From Actinomycetota bacterium (GTDB taxonomy: Bacteria > Actinomycetota > Actinomycetes > S36-B12 > UBA5976), in assembly GCA_947448865.1 (NCBI GenBank), contig CANFOW010000014.1:1-41433 (forward strand): DNA of 41,433 nucleotides, in the 5' to 3' direction. This document shows, piece by piece, positions 1-9,219 of the stretch (its first letter is position 1; every line of letters starts with the position of its first letter). The notes beneath the pieces were generated by a model. That model saw only the letters and a list, made by a program, of their open reading frames with translations. It did no database searches and was not told the DNA's origin. Both the position numbers and the translations under genes were made by a program.

Positions 1-900
1 AGTCTGCACAGAGTGGAAGGCATGACGTTTGACGTTGGTGTGTTCACGAACCTGACACAAGATCATCTGGACTTTCATGGCTCAATGGAAGAATATTTCG
101 CTGCGAAGGCTTCGTTGTTTTCTCATACTCGAAGTGCAGTGGTCAATGTTGACGATAGCTGGGGCATGAAACTCGCATCAACAATTGTGGATCAACAATT
201 AATTACCATTGGTTCGGTAGGGCAATGGGTTGCAAGAGATGTTGAGTCATCACTCGAGACCTTGACGAGTTTTACTCTCCATGCACCTGAGGGTGAGGTT
301 CATCGTGTGACACTGAACATGCTGGGTGACTTTAATGTCACCAATGCTGTGACTGCGCTGGCTGTGTGTTCACAATTCGGAATTGATATTGAATCTTCGG
401 TGCACACCATGAGCACTTTCTCAGGTGTGCCTGGTCGCTTTGAGGATGTGTCTCACCAAGGACCAGGTAGAGCATTTGTTGATTACGCCCACACACCTGA
501 TGCAGTAGACAAAGTCTTACAAGGAATTCGAGGAGCTCATCCAGAAACCTTGATTACGGTTATTGGATGTGGCGGTGATCGTGACTCCAGCAAGCGTTAC
601 GACATGGGTCGGGTAGCCAGTGAACTGTCCGACGTTGTCATTGTGACTGATGACAATCCGCGATCTGAAGATCCGCACCTCATTCGAGCTGAAGTACTTC
701 GTGGGGCTCATGACGGTAGTGCCCGCGTGATTGAGATTGGTGACCGACGAGAAGCCATTCGCACTGCTTTAGGCATGGCTGATACCCGAGATGTTGTTGC
801 GGTATTGGGTAAGGGACACGAACAGGGTCAAGAAATTTCCGATGTTGTCCACGCCTTTGACGACCGTGAGGTCATCAAGCAGGAGAGCGCTCATGCGTAG
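1..900 (+). CDS. murE: UDP-MurNAc-L-Ala-D-Glu:meso-diaminopimelate ligase MurE (5' partial)
   Basis: Cytoplasmic Mur ligase adding the third stem-peptide residue to UDP-MurNAc-L-Ala-D-Glu with ATP. The frame is open from base 1 and the N-terminal part, including the P-loop, lies outside the window. The ATG at 13 given by the ORF track is internal: the residues before it continue the family sequence (RVEGMTFDVGVFTNLTQDHL). The remaining ~299 residues hold the end of the central ATPase domain and the C-terminal domain. The DNPRSEDP motif carries the DNPR signature that in this family marks meso-diaminopimelate rather than lysine as substrate. The 3' end overlaps murF by 8 bases. Identification is firm; the substrate call rests on the motif. 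Confidence 0.95.
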   Translation, partial: SLHRVEGMTFDVGVFTNLTQDHLDFHGSMEEYFAAKASLFSHTRSAVVNVDDSWGMKLASTIVDQQLITIGSVGQWVARDVESSLETLTSFTLHAPEGEVHRVTLNMLGDFNVTNAVTALAVCSQFGIDIESSVHTMSTFSGVPGRFEDVSHQGPGRAFVDYAHTPDAVDKVLQGIRGAHPETLITVIGCGGDRDSSKRYDMGRVASELSDVVIVTDDNPRSEDPHLIRAEVLRGAHDGSARVIEIGDRREAIRTALGMADTRDVVAVLGKGHEQGQEISDVVHAFDDREVIKQESAHA

Positions 901-2290
901 TTTCAATCTCCAACACCTAGCAGCAATCACGGATGGTCAGTTGATTGGCAATCCAGACCTCACAGTTCTCGGAGTGTGCACTGACACGCGAAGCGTTACT
1001 CCTGGTGATTTATTTTGCGCAATCATTGGCGAAAATACAGATCCGCATGATCTTGTTCATGAAGCATTTGATCGAGGCGCAGTTGCAGTGTTGGCTTCAC
1101 GCCCAATTGACGGCCCATGTGTTGTGGTGTCGTCAGATAGTGATTTGGATCCTGTCATTGTTGCGCTAGGTCAGCTCGCACGCGTGCAACGCGAAACAAT
1201 GTCAGATGCGACAGTGATAGGAATTACTGGATCGTCAGGTAAGACTTCGACAAAAGATGTTATTGGTCAAGTGGTGAGTCACTTCGCACCTACACAAGCG
1301 CCAGCTGGTTCACCAAATAATGAACTCGGTTTACCGTTAACCATTCTTCAGGCTCCTGCTTTGACAAAATATTTGGTTCTCGAAATGGGTATGCGCGGTT
1401 TAGGCCACATCAGTTATTTGTGTGACATTGCACGCCCCACGATTGGCGTTGTAACGAATGTGGGCAAGGCTCATATTGGTGAAGTGGGCTCGCTCGATGC
1501 TATTCGGGAAGCTAAAGCAGAACTCGTAATGCATCTTCCTGCATCGGGCACTGCTGTGTTGAACTACGACGATCCGTATGTCCGCACGATGCGCGAACTC
1601 ACACCAGCGCAGGTTGTGACTTTTGGGTTTACTTCCGAGGCAGACGTTTTTGCGCACGATTTAGTTATTGAGTCGGATGGAACGAGTTCATTCACTGTGG
1701 TGCATCGGGATAATCAAGCCAGAGTCTCGCTCCCTCTGATTGGAAAACACAGCGTGTCCAATGCTTTGGCCGCTGCTGCGGTTGGCTTGTCGATTGGAAT
1801 GCCACTGGACCAGATTGGTCAACATCTCCACACCGTCACTGCAGTAAGTAAATGGCGAATGGAAGTTCATCAAGTAGCCCGTGACATCACACTGATCAAT
1901 GATGCCTATAACGCGAATCCTGATTCAATGCGAGCAGCATTACTGGCCCTGCAATCAATGGGACATTCCCGACGAACCTGGGCCGTGCTAGGAGCCATGC
2001 GGGAACTAGGTGCTGATTCGGACAGTGAACACATTGCGCTTGGACAAAGCACACGAGACTTTGGCTGTGATGTGGTGGTTGCTGTGGGACCTGATGCTAA
2101 GCATATATATGAAGGCGCTCGGGATGCTGGTGTTGAGAAAGCCGTGTGGTTACCCGATATTGCAAGCGCATCAGACTACATTGTTTCAGAGGTAGCACCT
2201 CACGACATCATCTTGTTTAAGGCATCTCGTTCGATTGGGCTCGAGAAACTCGTGCAACTCGTGGAAGACCGACTAGGAGAGGACGCGTGA
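893..2290 (+). CDS. murF: UDP-MurNAc-tripeptide:D-Ala-D-Ala ligase MurF
   Basis: Cytoplasmic ATP-dependent ligase that adds D-Ala-D-Ala to UDP-MurNAc-tripeptide, the last soluble Mur step. The 465-residue product has a P-loop at about 113-119 (GSSGKTS), followed by the family's central and C-terminal domains (NDAYNANPDSMRAAL). The ORF-track start at 791 lies deep within murE and would add an unrelated stretch. The ATG at 893 starts a typical MurF N-terminus (MRSFNLQHLAAITDG), overlaps the murE stop by 8 bases and has AGGAG upstream at about 881. mraY begins one base after the stop, so the genes are probably translationally coupled. Length is normal. Confidence 0.96.
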   Translation: MRSFNLQHLAAITDGQLIGNPDLTVLGVCTDTRSVTPGDLFCAIIGENTDPHDLVHEAFDRGAVAVLASRPIDGPCVVVSSDSDLDPVIVALGQLARVQRETMSDATVIGITGSSGKTSTKDVIGQVVSHFAPTQAPAGSPNNELGLPLTILQAPALTKYLVLEMGMRGLGHISYLCDIARPTIGVVTNVGKAHIGEVGSLDAIREAKAELVMHLPASGTAVLNYDDPYVRTMRELTPAQVVTFGFTSEADVFAHDLVIESDGTSSFTVVHRDNQARVSLPLIGKHSVSNALAAAAVGLSIGMPLDQIGQHLHTVTAVSKWRMEVHQVARDITLINDAYNANPDSMRAALLALQSMGHSRRTWAVLGAMRELGADSDSEHIALGQSTRDFGCDVVVAVGPDAKHIYEGARDAGVEKAVWLPDIASASDYIVSEVAPHDIILFKASRSIGLEKLVQLVEDRLGEDA

Positions 2291-2291
2291 C

Positions 2292-3359
2292 GTGAAATTA
2301 GTCGTGCTAGCCGGAGCTCTAGCGGCGCTTTTCTCGTTAATCGGAACTCCAATATTGATTTTGTTTTTGCGTAAACGTGGGTATGCCCAAGCAATCCGTG
2401 AATCATCAAATGGCCTGCAATACCCCGAACATGGAAGCAAGCGAGGTACGCCTTCGATGGGTGGCCTTGCAATCGTGCTAGCTGTTGTGGCCGGTTACTT
2501 TTTCACGCACCTGATCATGTGGACTGCGCCAACGGTTTCTGGGTATCTTGCACTGTATTTAATGGTGGCACTTGGGTTAGTTGGTATGGCCGATGACTAC
2601 CTCAAAATATTTAAGCAACGTAGCACCGGAATCCGAGCACGCAGCAAGTTGCTTGGCCAAGCTGTCGCGGCAATTTCATTCGGAATTTTGTCGACACATT
2701 TTCTTGATGAGACAGGTCGCCCACCAATAACAGATGCAGTCTCTCTTGTGCGGGATACATCACTCGTGCTTCCTGCAGGAGTGCTTCTAGTGTGGATTTG
2801 GTTCTTAATTACCGGAATCACAAACGGCGTAAACCTCACCGATGGCTTGGATGGATTAGCTACTGGTGCCATCGTGATGTCTTTTGTCGCGTACACCATC
2901 ATTTCTGTGTGGCAGTACGGACAAAACTGTGGATTCGGTATTACTCCGCATTGTTACACCGTTCGTGATCCACTTGACCTTGCAACATTTGCGTCCGCTT
3001 GTGCAGGAGCCTGCTTTGGTTTCTTGTGGTGGAACACGAGTCCAGCTCGAATCTTTATGGGTGACACAGGATCACTAGCACTCGGTGGTGCAATCGCTGC
3101 GTTAGCTTTGATGACTCGCACTGAGTTGTTACTGGGTCTAGTCGGTGGATTGTTTGTCGTCGTGACACTGTCTGTCATTGCACAGGTCGGATCATTCAAA
3201 CTCACTGGTAAACGAGTTCTGCGCATGGCGCCGCTACATCATCACTTCGAAATGTTGGGATGGCCAGAAGTTTTAATTGTTGTTCGCTTTTGGATTATCC
3301 AAGGTCTTTTTATCGGATTAGCCATGGCAGTTTTCTACGGCGAGTGGGTCACTCAGTAA
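2292..3359 (+). CDS. mraY: Phospho-MurNAc-pentapeptide transferase MraY
   Basis: Integral membrane enzyme that transfers phospho-MurNAc-pentapeptide to undecaprenyl phosphate, giving lipid I. The 355-residue product is strongly hydrophobic, as expected for the ten-helix family. It shows the conserved acidic and histidine motifs: ADDYLKIFKQRSTG, NLTDGLDGLATG, FMGDTGSLALGG and APLHHHFE. The GTG start at 2292 lies one base after the murF stop, and the TAA is followed directly by the murD ATG. It sits in the usual place between murF and murD. Confidence 0.97.
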   Translation: MKLVVLAGALAALFSLIGTPILILFLRKRGYAQAIRESSNGLQYPEHGSKRGTPSMGGLAIVLAVVAGYFFTHLIMWTAPTVSGYLALYLMVALGLVGMADDYLKIFKQRSTGIRARSKLLGQAVAAISFGILSTHFLDETGRPPITDAVSLVRDTSLVLPAGVLLVWIWFLITGITNGVNLTDGLDGLATGAIVMSFVAYTIISVWQYGQNCGFGITPHCYTVRDPLDLATFASACAGACFGFLWWNTSPARIFMGDTGSLALGGAIAALALMTRTELLLGLVGGLFVVVTLSVIAQVGSFKLTGKRVLRMAPLHHHFEMLGWPEVLIVVRFWIIQGLFIGLAMAVFYGEWVTQ

Positions 3360-4793
3360 ATGAATCTCGACCGCATTAATGACTTGTCACGATCATCTGA
3401 GTGGCAAGGTTTACACGCGACAGTAGTTGGACTCGGTGTGGCTGGTTTTGCTGCGGCAGACGCTCTGATACATGTTGGTGCGACTGTCACGATTGTCGAC
3501 AAGTCAGTCACTGATAAAACTCGCGAGCGTGGAACTGTTTTAGAAATTCTTGGCGCCACGCTTGTCATGGGTGATGATTCGCAATTGCCCGATGGCACAG
3601 AACTTTTAGTGTTGTCGCCAGGTGTGCCGCCACAGGCTCCTATTGTGAAGCAAGCGTTGGCTGCCGGAATCCCAGTCTGGGGAGAACTTGAACTTGCCTG
3701 GCGCTTGCGCGACAACGACGCTCCGTGGCTTGTGATAACGGGAACAAACGGAAAGACCACAACGACGCTGATGCTTGAGTCAATTCTGGTTGCATCTGGT
3801 CAACGCAGCATTGCTGCCGGAAACATTGGGCGCTCACTCGTTGAAGTCATGATGGACCCGATGCCATGGGACAGTATCGCGGTTGAAGTCGGTGCACCCC
3901 AGTTGCCTTACATTCACACGGTGTCACCACTTGCCTCGGTGTGTCTCAATGTCGCACCGGATCACATTGATTTATTTGGCTCATTTGATGACTACGTTGC
4001 AGCAAAGGCTCGCATTTACGAACGCACGCAAGTTGCTGCGATCTTTAACGTGGCTGATGACGAAACGTTGCGGATGGTCGAGAATGCGGATGTTGTTGAA
4101 GGTTGTCGGGCTATCGGTTTCACTTTGGGTATCCCAGACATTTCGATGGTCGGATTAGTTGACGAGTTCTTGGTTGACCGTGCGTTCCTTCCAAATCGCA
4201 AAGACACCGCACTCGAGCTTGCGCAAATAACCGACTTAGCAATCCCTGCCCGACACAACATCGAAAATGCACTTGCTGCATGTGCGTTAGCACGCGCGCA
4301 TGGAGTAGATGCCCGCTCGATTTTGCATGGGTTGCGGGCGTGGGTGCCAGCTGCGCATCGCATCGCAACTGTGGCCACCATTGATGACATTACATATATT
4401 GATGATTCAAAAGCTACAAATACCCATGCGGCACTGACTTCCATCAAGGCCTACGACTCGATTGTATGGATTGCCGGCGGTATGGCTAAGGGTCAAGATT
4501 TTGATGAACTTGTTATCGACAGTGCATCTCGACTGCGCGGAGTTGTATTACTCGGTGTTGATCAAGAAATTATTGCCAGTGCTTTAGCACGTCATGCGCC
4601 TCACGTTCCGGTGCGACGAGTTACTGATACAACTGCTGAGGCTATGGAATCAGTGGTTCAATCGGCACGAGAGCTAGCCCAGGCAGGGGACACAGTCTTG
4701 CTGGCACCGGGATGCGCGTCGTGGGATATGTATCGCGACTATGGCCATCGTGGCGACGCTTTCGCAACATACGTTCGACAATTGGAAAATTAA
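3360..4793 (+). CDS. murD: UDP-MurNAc-L-alanine:D-glutamate ligase MurD
   Basis: Cytoplasmic Mur ligase adding D-glutamate to UDP-MurNAc-L-Ala. The 477-residue product has an N-terminal Rossmann-like nucleotide-sugar domain (VVGLGVAGFAAADAL), a P-loop at about 128-135 (GTNGKTTT), the NVAPDHIDL segment of the ATPase domain and a C-terminal domain with IDDSKATNTHAA. The ATG follows the mraY TAA with no gap; ftsW starts on the last base of the stop (TAATG). One oddity: where most MurD proteins have E-x-SS-(F/Y)-QL after the P-loop, this one reads EVGAPQLPY. All other landmarks are intact, so the enzyme is probably functional. Confidence 0.96.
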   Translation: MNLDRINDLSRSSEWQGLHATVVGLGVAGFAAADALIHVGATVTIVDKSVTDKTRERGTVLEILGATLVMGDDSQLPDGTELLVLSPGVPPQAPIVKQALAAGIPVWGELELAWRLRDNDAPWLVITGTNGKTTTTLMLESILVASGQRSIAAGNIGRSLVEVMMDPMPWDSIAVEVGAPQLPYIHTVSPLASVCLNVAPDHIDLFGSFDDYVAAKARIYERTQVAAIFNVADDETLRMVENADVVEGCRAIGFTLGIPDISMVGLVDEFLVDRAFLPNRKDTALELAQITDLAIPARHNIENALAACALARAHGVDARSILHGLRAWVPAAHRIATVATIDDITYIDDSKATNTHAALTSIKAYDSIVWIAGGMAKGQDFDELVIDSASRLRGVVLLGVDQEIIASALARHAPHVPVRRVTDTTAEAMESVVQSARELAQAGDTVLLAPGCASWDMYRDYGHRGDAFATYVRQLEN

Positions 4794-5947
4794 TGGCAAC
4801 AACCCATTCTTCATCAGGCAACACTGGCACGACTCGCGGTGAAATGCGCCAAAACATGGAGCATCCTCACTGGAATTTGACTGTCATAACTTTTTGCACG
4901 ATTGCATTGTTGCTCAGCGGTCTCATGATGGTTACCTCTGCATCGAGCGTGTTCTCTTATCAGCATTACGGAAGTTCCTACGCACTGGCAATTAGACAGC
5001 TTGGATTCGGAGCAGTGGGTGGATACTTAGCGTGGCGTGTGTCGTACTTCAGTGTTGTGCAAGTGCGTCGACTAGTTGCGCCGCTATTACTTCTATCGGG
5101 CACTGCTCTTGTTTTAGTTTTAGTAATTGGCAGTTCCGTTAATGGGCAAAAAAACTGGATTAACTTATGGGGACCGCTGCGACTACAGCCTTCTGAATTT
5201 GCGAAACTAGCGGTCGTATTGTTCGGTGCACATGTTATGGCGCGAAATTATCATCGACTCGATAATTGGGTTGTTTTATTATTTCCAGTTTCATTGGTTT
5301 TTCTGGCCATTTTGTTCTTGATCATGGCCGAAGGTGATCTTGGAACTGCGATGGTGATTACGCCAATTATGGCCGCACCGTTTTACTTTGTTGGTGCACC
5401 GCGTTCATGGTTCGTTGGTTTAGCAACTTTTGGAGTTTTAGGAATTCTTGGGCTCTCTTACGCTCAGCCGTATCGGATGCGTCGCTTCACCTCGTGGCTT
5501 CATCAGAACTCAGACCAACAAGGAACGAACTACCAGTTCACTCATGGAAAATATGCGCTTGGTAGTGGCGGCATTCTGGGTCAAGGATTAGGTGCTTCAA
5601 AAGAAAAATGGGGAACTTTGCCGGAAGCGCATACAGACTTTATTTATGCAGTCATTGGTGAAGAGACAGGATTGTTGGGCACCATAATCGTGCTCGCTCT
5701 TTTTATCGCCCTGATTACTAGTGGTATCCGAATCGCGAAAAACACTCACGACAACTTTGTGAAGCTAACATCGCTTGGAATCTGCACGTGGTTAGCGACT
5801 CAGATGATTGTGAACATTGGTGGCGTGCTCGGAATCTTGCCGATCACAGGCGTGCCGCTTCCGCTCGTGAGCTATGGCGGATCATCTCTCATACCCACTC
5901 TCATTGCGCTGGGTATTCTCATGTCCTTTGCACGGCAGGAAACATGA
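4793..5947 (+). CDS. ftsW: Septal peptidoglycan polymerase FtsW (SEDS family)
   Basis: Polytopic SEDS glycosyltransferase of the divisome, polymerising lipid II with its partner class B penicillin-binding protein. The track ORF starts at 4712 inside murD. The ATG at 4793, overlapping the murD stop as TAATG with GGAAA upstream, gives 384 residues: a short polar N-terminus and about ten hydrophobic segments. SEDS landmarks are VNGQKNWINLWGPLRLQPSEFAKLA, AEGDLGTAMVI, the loop QGTNYQFTHGKYALGSGG and the C-terminal GVPLPLVSYGGSSL. An internal ATG at about 4844 is a less likely start. The place between murD and murG favours FtsW over RodA. Confidence 0.95.
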   Translation: MATTHSSSGNTGTTRGEMRQNMEHPHWNLTVITFCTIALLLSGLMMVTSASSVFSYQHYGSSYALAIRQLGFGAVGGYLAWRVSYFSVVQVRRLVAPLLLLSGTALVLVLVIGSSVNGQKNWINLWGPLRLQPSEFAKLAVVLFGAHVMARNYHRLDNWVVLLFPVSLVFLAILFLIMAEGDLGTAMVITPIMAAPFYFVGAPRSWFVGLATFGVLGILGLSYAQPYRMRRFTSWLHQNSDQQGTNYQFTHGKYALGSGGILGQGLGASKEKWGTLPEAHTDFIYAVIGEETGLLGTIIVLALFIALITSGIRIAKNTHDNFVKLTSLGICTWLATQMIVNIGGVLGILPITGVPLPLVSYGGSSLIPTLIALGILMSFARQET

Positions 5948-7017
5948 TGCGAGTTGTAGTTGCTGGTGGTGGGACAGCCGGTCACATTGAACCAGCCATG
6001 AATTTGGCTGATGAACTCATGCGACGAGATAGCAACACCGTAGTTACCGCGTTGGGTACGTCACGTGGTTTAGAAGTGACACTTGTACCTGAGCGTGGGT
6101 ATGCCCTCGAACTTATTCCTGCAGTGCCATTTCCTCGCCGACTCAACAAAGACTTTGTGACATTACCTTGGCGCCTCTACCAAGCTATTAAACAAACGCG
6201 ACACATCCTTGAGTCCGTGAACGCAGATGTTGTTGTTGGTTTCGGCGGGTATGTAGCTATCCCTGCGTATCTCGCGGCTCGTGGTCGATTTCCCATTGTT
6301 ATTCACGAGGCGAATGCCCGCGCAGGACTAGCTAATCGCGTGGGCGCACGTTTTGCACAAGGTGTCGCAGAAAGTTTCCCGGGGTCACTCCCACGAGCGA
6401 CGCTTACCGGAATTCCACTACGCAAATCAATTGCAGATTTCAACAGAGCGCAGCTACGTGAGAGTGCCCGCGATTATTTTGGAATCACGGGGCAAGACCC
6501 TGTGGTACTTGTGTTTGGCGGATCTCAAGGTGCCACGCATCTAAATACGGTTCTTGGCGAAGTACTTGCTTCCGAAAAGTCACACGGTGTTACCTTCTTG
6601 CATGCTTTTGGGACTAAGAACGCTGCAGTTGCAGAAGCCTCATCGCGATACATACCCGTCCCTTATATAAGTCGTATGGATTTGGCTTATGCGGCAAGTG
6701 ATTTTGCGATCTGCAGAAGTGGAGCATTAACAGTGACGGAGCTCGCCGCTGTTGGGCTGCCTGCATGTTTTGTTCCCCTGCCAATCGGTAACGGCGAACA
6801 GTCGTTAAACGCCGCTGATGTTGTATCAGCAGGTGGCTCCATGTTGTGTTTAGATTCAAACTTCGATGCGGATTTTGTGTGTGACCACGTGATACCGCTT
6901 GTGAAAAACGAGCAGGAACGCGAACGCATGGGCGCTATTACCGCTTCACTAGGCAAGCAGGATGCCTCTGCATTATTGGCGGACTTAGTTAGTACCGTAG
7001 TGAAGAGGTCATCATGA
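5947..7017 (+). CDS. murG: Lipid II synthase: UDP-GlcNAc:lipid I GlcNAc transferase MurG
   Basis: Peripheral membrane GT28 glycosyltransferase that adds GlcNAc to lipid I on the inner leaflet, forming lipid II. The N-terminal glycine-rich motif (RVVVAGGGTAGHIEPA) and the C-terminal nucleotide-sugar site (VFGGSQGA, CRSGALTVTELAAVGLPA, GEQSLNA) are present in 356 residues. The track ORF begins far upstream within ftsW. Two adjacent ATGs exist: 5944 overlaps the ftsW stop as ATGA, and 5947 has the better spacing (six bases) from AGGA at 5937-5940, so 5947 is chosen. The difference is a single Met. murC overlaps the 3' end as ATGA. Confidence 0.95.
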   Translation: MRVVVAGGGTAGHIEPAMNLADELMRRDSNTVVTALGTSRGLEVTLVPERGYALELIPAVPFPRRLNKDFVTLPWRLYQAIKQTRHILESVNADVVVGFGGYVAIPAYLAARGRFPIVIHEANARAGLANRVGARFAQGVAESFPGSLPRATLTGIPLRKSIADFNRAQLRESARDYFGITGQDPVVLVFGGSQGATHLNTVLGEVLASEKSHGVTFLHAFGTKNAAVAEASSRYIPVPYISRMDLAYAASDFAICRSGALTVTELAAVGLPACFVPLPIGNGEQSLNAADVVSAGGSMLCLDSNFDADFVCDHVIPLVKNEQERERMGAITASLGKQDASALLADLVSTVVKRSS

Positions 7018-8411
7018 GTTACTTAAACGGACGCGTGCACATAGTCGGCATTGGTGGTGCGGGCATGAGCGGCATAGCTCGGATTCTGTTGACACAAGGC
7101 GTTGACGTATCTGGCAGTGATGCAAAGGATTCCCGCAGACTTCAGGCCCTAGTTCCACTCGGCGCGTATGTTTATGTGGGGCACGATGGCGCTGCGATGA
7201 TGTCGTCGGGCACTCCAACTGTTGTTGTGGCATCAACGGCAATTCCTGAATCAAATCCCGAACTTGTTGCAGCCCGCACTGCAGGTATCCCAGTGCTGAG
7301 TCGAGCACAGGCACTTTCTGAACTGGTTTCGCCATTCACAACTATTTCGGTAGCAGGAACTCATGGAAAAACAACGACGACTTCTATGGTCACCGTTATT
7401 TTGCAATCTGCTGGGAAGAACCCTTCGTTTGTCATTGGGTCTGAGATGAATGAGTCGGGTAGTAATGCGCATCTTGGTACGAGTGACCTTTTTGTCGTAG
7501 AAGCCGATGAAAGTGACGGAACTTTTCTCGAACTCAACACGTTTGCTGGAATCGTGACAAATGTTGAGTCTGACCATCTGAACTACTGGGGAACGTATGA
7601 AGCAATTGAGCAAGCGTTCGTTGACTTTGTTGTTTCCACGTCACGAAATCACGGTTTTGCAGTTGTGTGTGGAGATGATCCAGGCGCACAAGTAGTCATA
7701 GAACGTGCGCGAGCTCTCGGTGCCAGAGTTATCACGTACGGACAATCACCATCGTGTGACGCAGTGCTATCAATGAGGGAATCGGTTACCGTCGGCGCAC
7801 AATTTGTCATCGACTTTGGCGACGTGACCATTGGTCCAATCTCGTTACGAGTACCAGGAGCTCATAATGCGCTGAACGCGACAGCTGCTGCGATTGTTGC
7901 TCTTGAAATCGGCTGTAGCCCAGAGCAAGTTGTTACTGGGCTTGAAACATTTACTGGAACACACAGGCGCTTTGAATTTAGAGGTGAGGCGAATGGTGTT
8001 CGAGTTTTTGACGACTATGCACATCACCCGACAGAAATTGATGCGGTACTCAAAGCTGCTCGTACGGTTGTTGGCGCTGGAAAGGTGATTGTTGCGTTTC
8101 AGGCACATCATTATTACAGAACGGCACTTTTCTCTAAGGAATTTGGACAAGCGCTTGGGTTAGCTGACTTTGCGGTTGTTCTCGAAGTTTTTGCGCCAGG
8201 CGAAACGCCTATTCCCGGGGCTTCGGGGAGCACGATGGCTGGCAATGTACCTTTACCAGCAGACTGCGTAGTTTTTGAACCGTCGTGGTCAGCAGTACCT
8301 GGTCACTTAGTATCTGCTGCACAACCTGGAGACATCATCATGACTCTTGGTGCTGGCGACATCGGGATGATGTGCCCGACGATTCTTGAACTGTTAGCAA
8401 GCGAGTCGTAA
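7014..8411 (+). CDS. murC: UDP-MurNAc:L-alanine ligase MurC
   Basis: First amino-acid ligase of the stem-peptide pathway, joining L-alanine to UDP-MurNAc with ATP. In 465 residues there are the N-terminal dinucleotide-like fold (VHIVGIGGAGMSGIA), the P-loop at about 115-122 (GTHGKTTT), VEADESDGTFLELN, NVESDHLNYW and the C-terminal FDDYAHHPTEI motif. The ATGA overlap with murG and the directly adjoining ftsQ GTG indicate one transcript. MurC lies here in its usual dcw position between murG and ftsQ. Confidence 0.96.
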   Translation: MSYLNGRVHIVGIGGAGMSGIARILLTQGVDVSGSDAKDSRRLQALVPLGAYVYVGHDGAAMMSSGTPTVVVASTAIPESNPELVAARTAGIPVLSRAQALSELVSPFTTISVAGTHGKTTTTSMVTVILQSAGKNPSFVIGSEMNESGSNAHLGTSDLFVVEADESDGTFLELNTFAGIVTNVESDHLNYWGTYEAIEQAFVDFVVSTSRNHGFAVVCGDDPGAQVVIERARALGARVITYGQSPSCDAVLSMRESVTVGAQFVIDFGDVTIGPISLRVPGAHNALNATAAAIVALEIGCSPEQVVTGLETFTGTHRRFEFRGEANGVRVFDDYAHHPTEIDAVLKAARTVVGAGKVIVAFQAHHYYRTALFSKEFGQALGLADFAVVLEVFAPGETPIPGASGSTMAGNVPLPADCVVFEPSWSAVPGHLVSAAQPGDIIMTLGAGDIGMMCPTILELLASES

Positions 8412-9101
8412 GTGGCGCAGACTGTTCGCGCTGGTTCAAAGCAGGTAACCCGTCGAAGTCGACTGCCATGGGTGTTGTGGCTACTTGCAATGGTTATCGG
8501 TGCAGTCTGGTTTGTTATGTTTCATAGTTCCTGGTTTCTCGCAACCGAAATAAAAATTTCAGGCACGACCCGAATTGATCCTAAAAAAATTCAAAACATT
8601 GCCAAGGATTCACTCGGACAGCCACTTGCGGCATTATCTGGAGACACAGTTCGAACAAAGCTTTCCAAACTTCCTGAGGTGAAGGAATCTCGAGTTGAGC
8701 GCGGGTGGCCACACACCATCTTGATAACAGTTGTCGAGCGACAACCAGTTGCACTCGCAGACACGGGCAAGGGGTTTCAACTTGTTGATGATCTCGGAGC
8801 GGCCGCAGGACCAATACTGACGTCGGCGCCATCACAATTTGTTGTGGTCACGGGAACTCCAGGAACTTCAGCGATGCTCTCTGCGGTGCAAGTGATTGGC
8901 GGTTTACCCAAAACCTGGAAAGTGCAGTCAATGTCTGCTGCAACACAGGATTCAGTTGTCGTTCGTCTTTTGGGTGGAGTAGTCGTGACCTTTGGATCTG
9001 GTGACCGAGTTGCTGACAAAGTTAAAGTTGCCGAGGCACTCATTGCAAATAAATATCTGTCAATTAATGTCAGCTCGCCCGATGCGCCGACAGTGCGCTA
9101 A
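8412..9101 (+). CDS. ftsQ: Cell division protein FtsQ (POTRA domain)
   Basis: Bitopic divisome scaffold linking early and late division proteins with FtsB and FtsL. The 229-residue product has a short basic cytoplasmic N-terminus, one transmembrane helix at about 19-38 and a POTRA-like module (ATEIKISGTTRIDPKKIQ, then KLPEVKESRVERGWPHTILITVVERQPVAL), followed by the FtsQ beta domain. The GTG start directly follows the murC stop. FtsQ sequences diverge strongly, so the call combines domain pattern, topology and the place before ftsZ. Confidence 0.9.
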   Translation: MAQTVRAGSKQVTRRSRLPWVLWLLAMVIGAVWFVMFHSSWFLATEIKISGTTRIDPKKIQNIAKDSLGQPLAALSGDTVRTKLSKLPEVKESRVERGWPHTILITVVERQPVALADTGKGFQLVDDLGAAAGPILTSAPSQFVVVTGTPGTSAMLSAVQVIGGLPKTWKVQSMSAATQDSVVVRLLGGVVVTFGSGDRVADKVKVAEALIANKYLSINVSSPDAPTVR

Positions 9102-9149
9102 CGGCGTGTTGTACCAAGATTTTCCTTGTGTACCAATACCTTTAGTTAG

Positions 9150-9219
9150 TCGCAGGTTGACATAACTATAAGCCTCTGGTTGAGGTTGAGAGTTTGTCAG
9201 AACGGAAAGGTACTCAGCA
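9150..9219 (+). promoter_or_regulatory. ftsZ upstream region with TTGACA and inverted/direct repeats
   Basis: The 118-base ftsQ-ftsZ gap is the longest in the division cluster. It contains a perfect TTGACA (9157-9162) but no convincing -10 hexamer 16-18 bases downstream. Just after it lies a CCTC-N5-GAGG dyad (within AGCCTCTGGTTGAGGTT), and the right arm belongs to a GGTTGA direct repeat. The Shine-Dalgarno GGAAAGG at 9204-9210 precedes the ATG. A TTGACA followed by a dyad resembles promoters controlled by MerR-type regulators; that reading is inference. From memory, similar sequence occurs before ftsZ in other actinobacteria. Confidence 0.5.

Noticed and set aside
4016-4447. 143-codon minus-strand ORF within murD
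   Set aside because: It is a shadow ORF fully inside a well-identified gene, with low-complexity Ala/Ser-rich composition.
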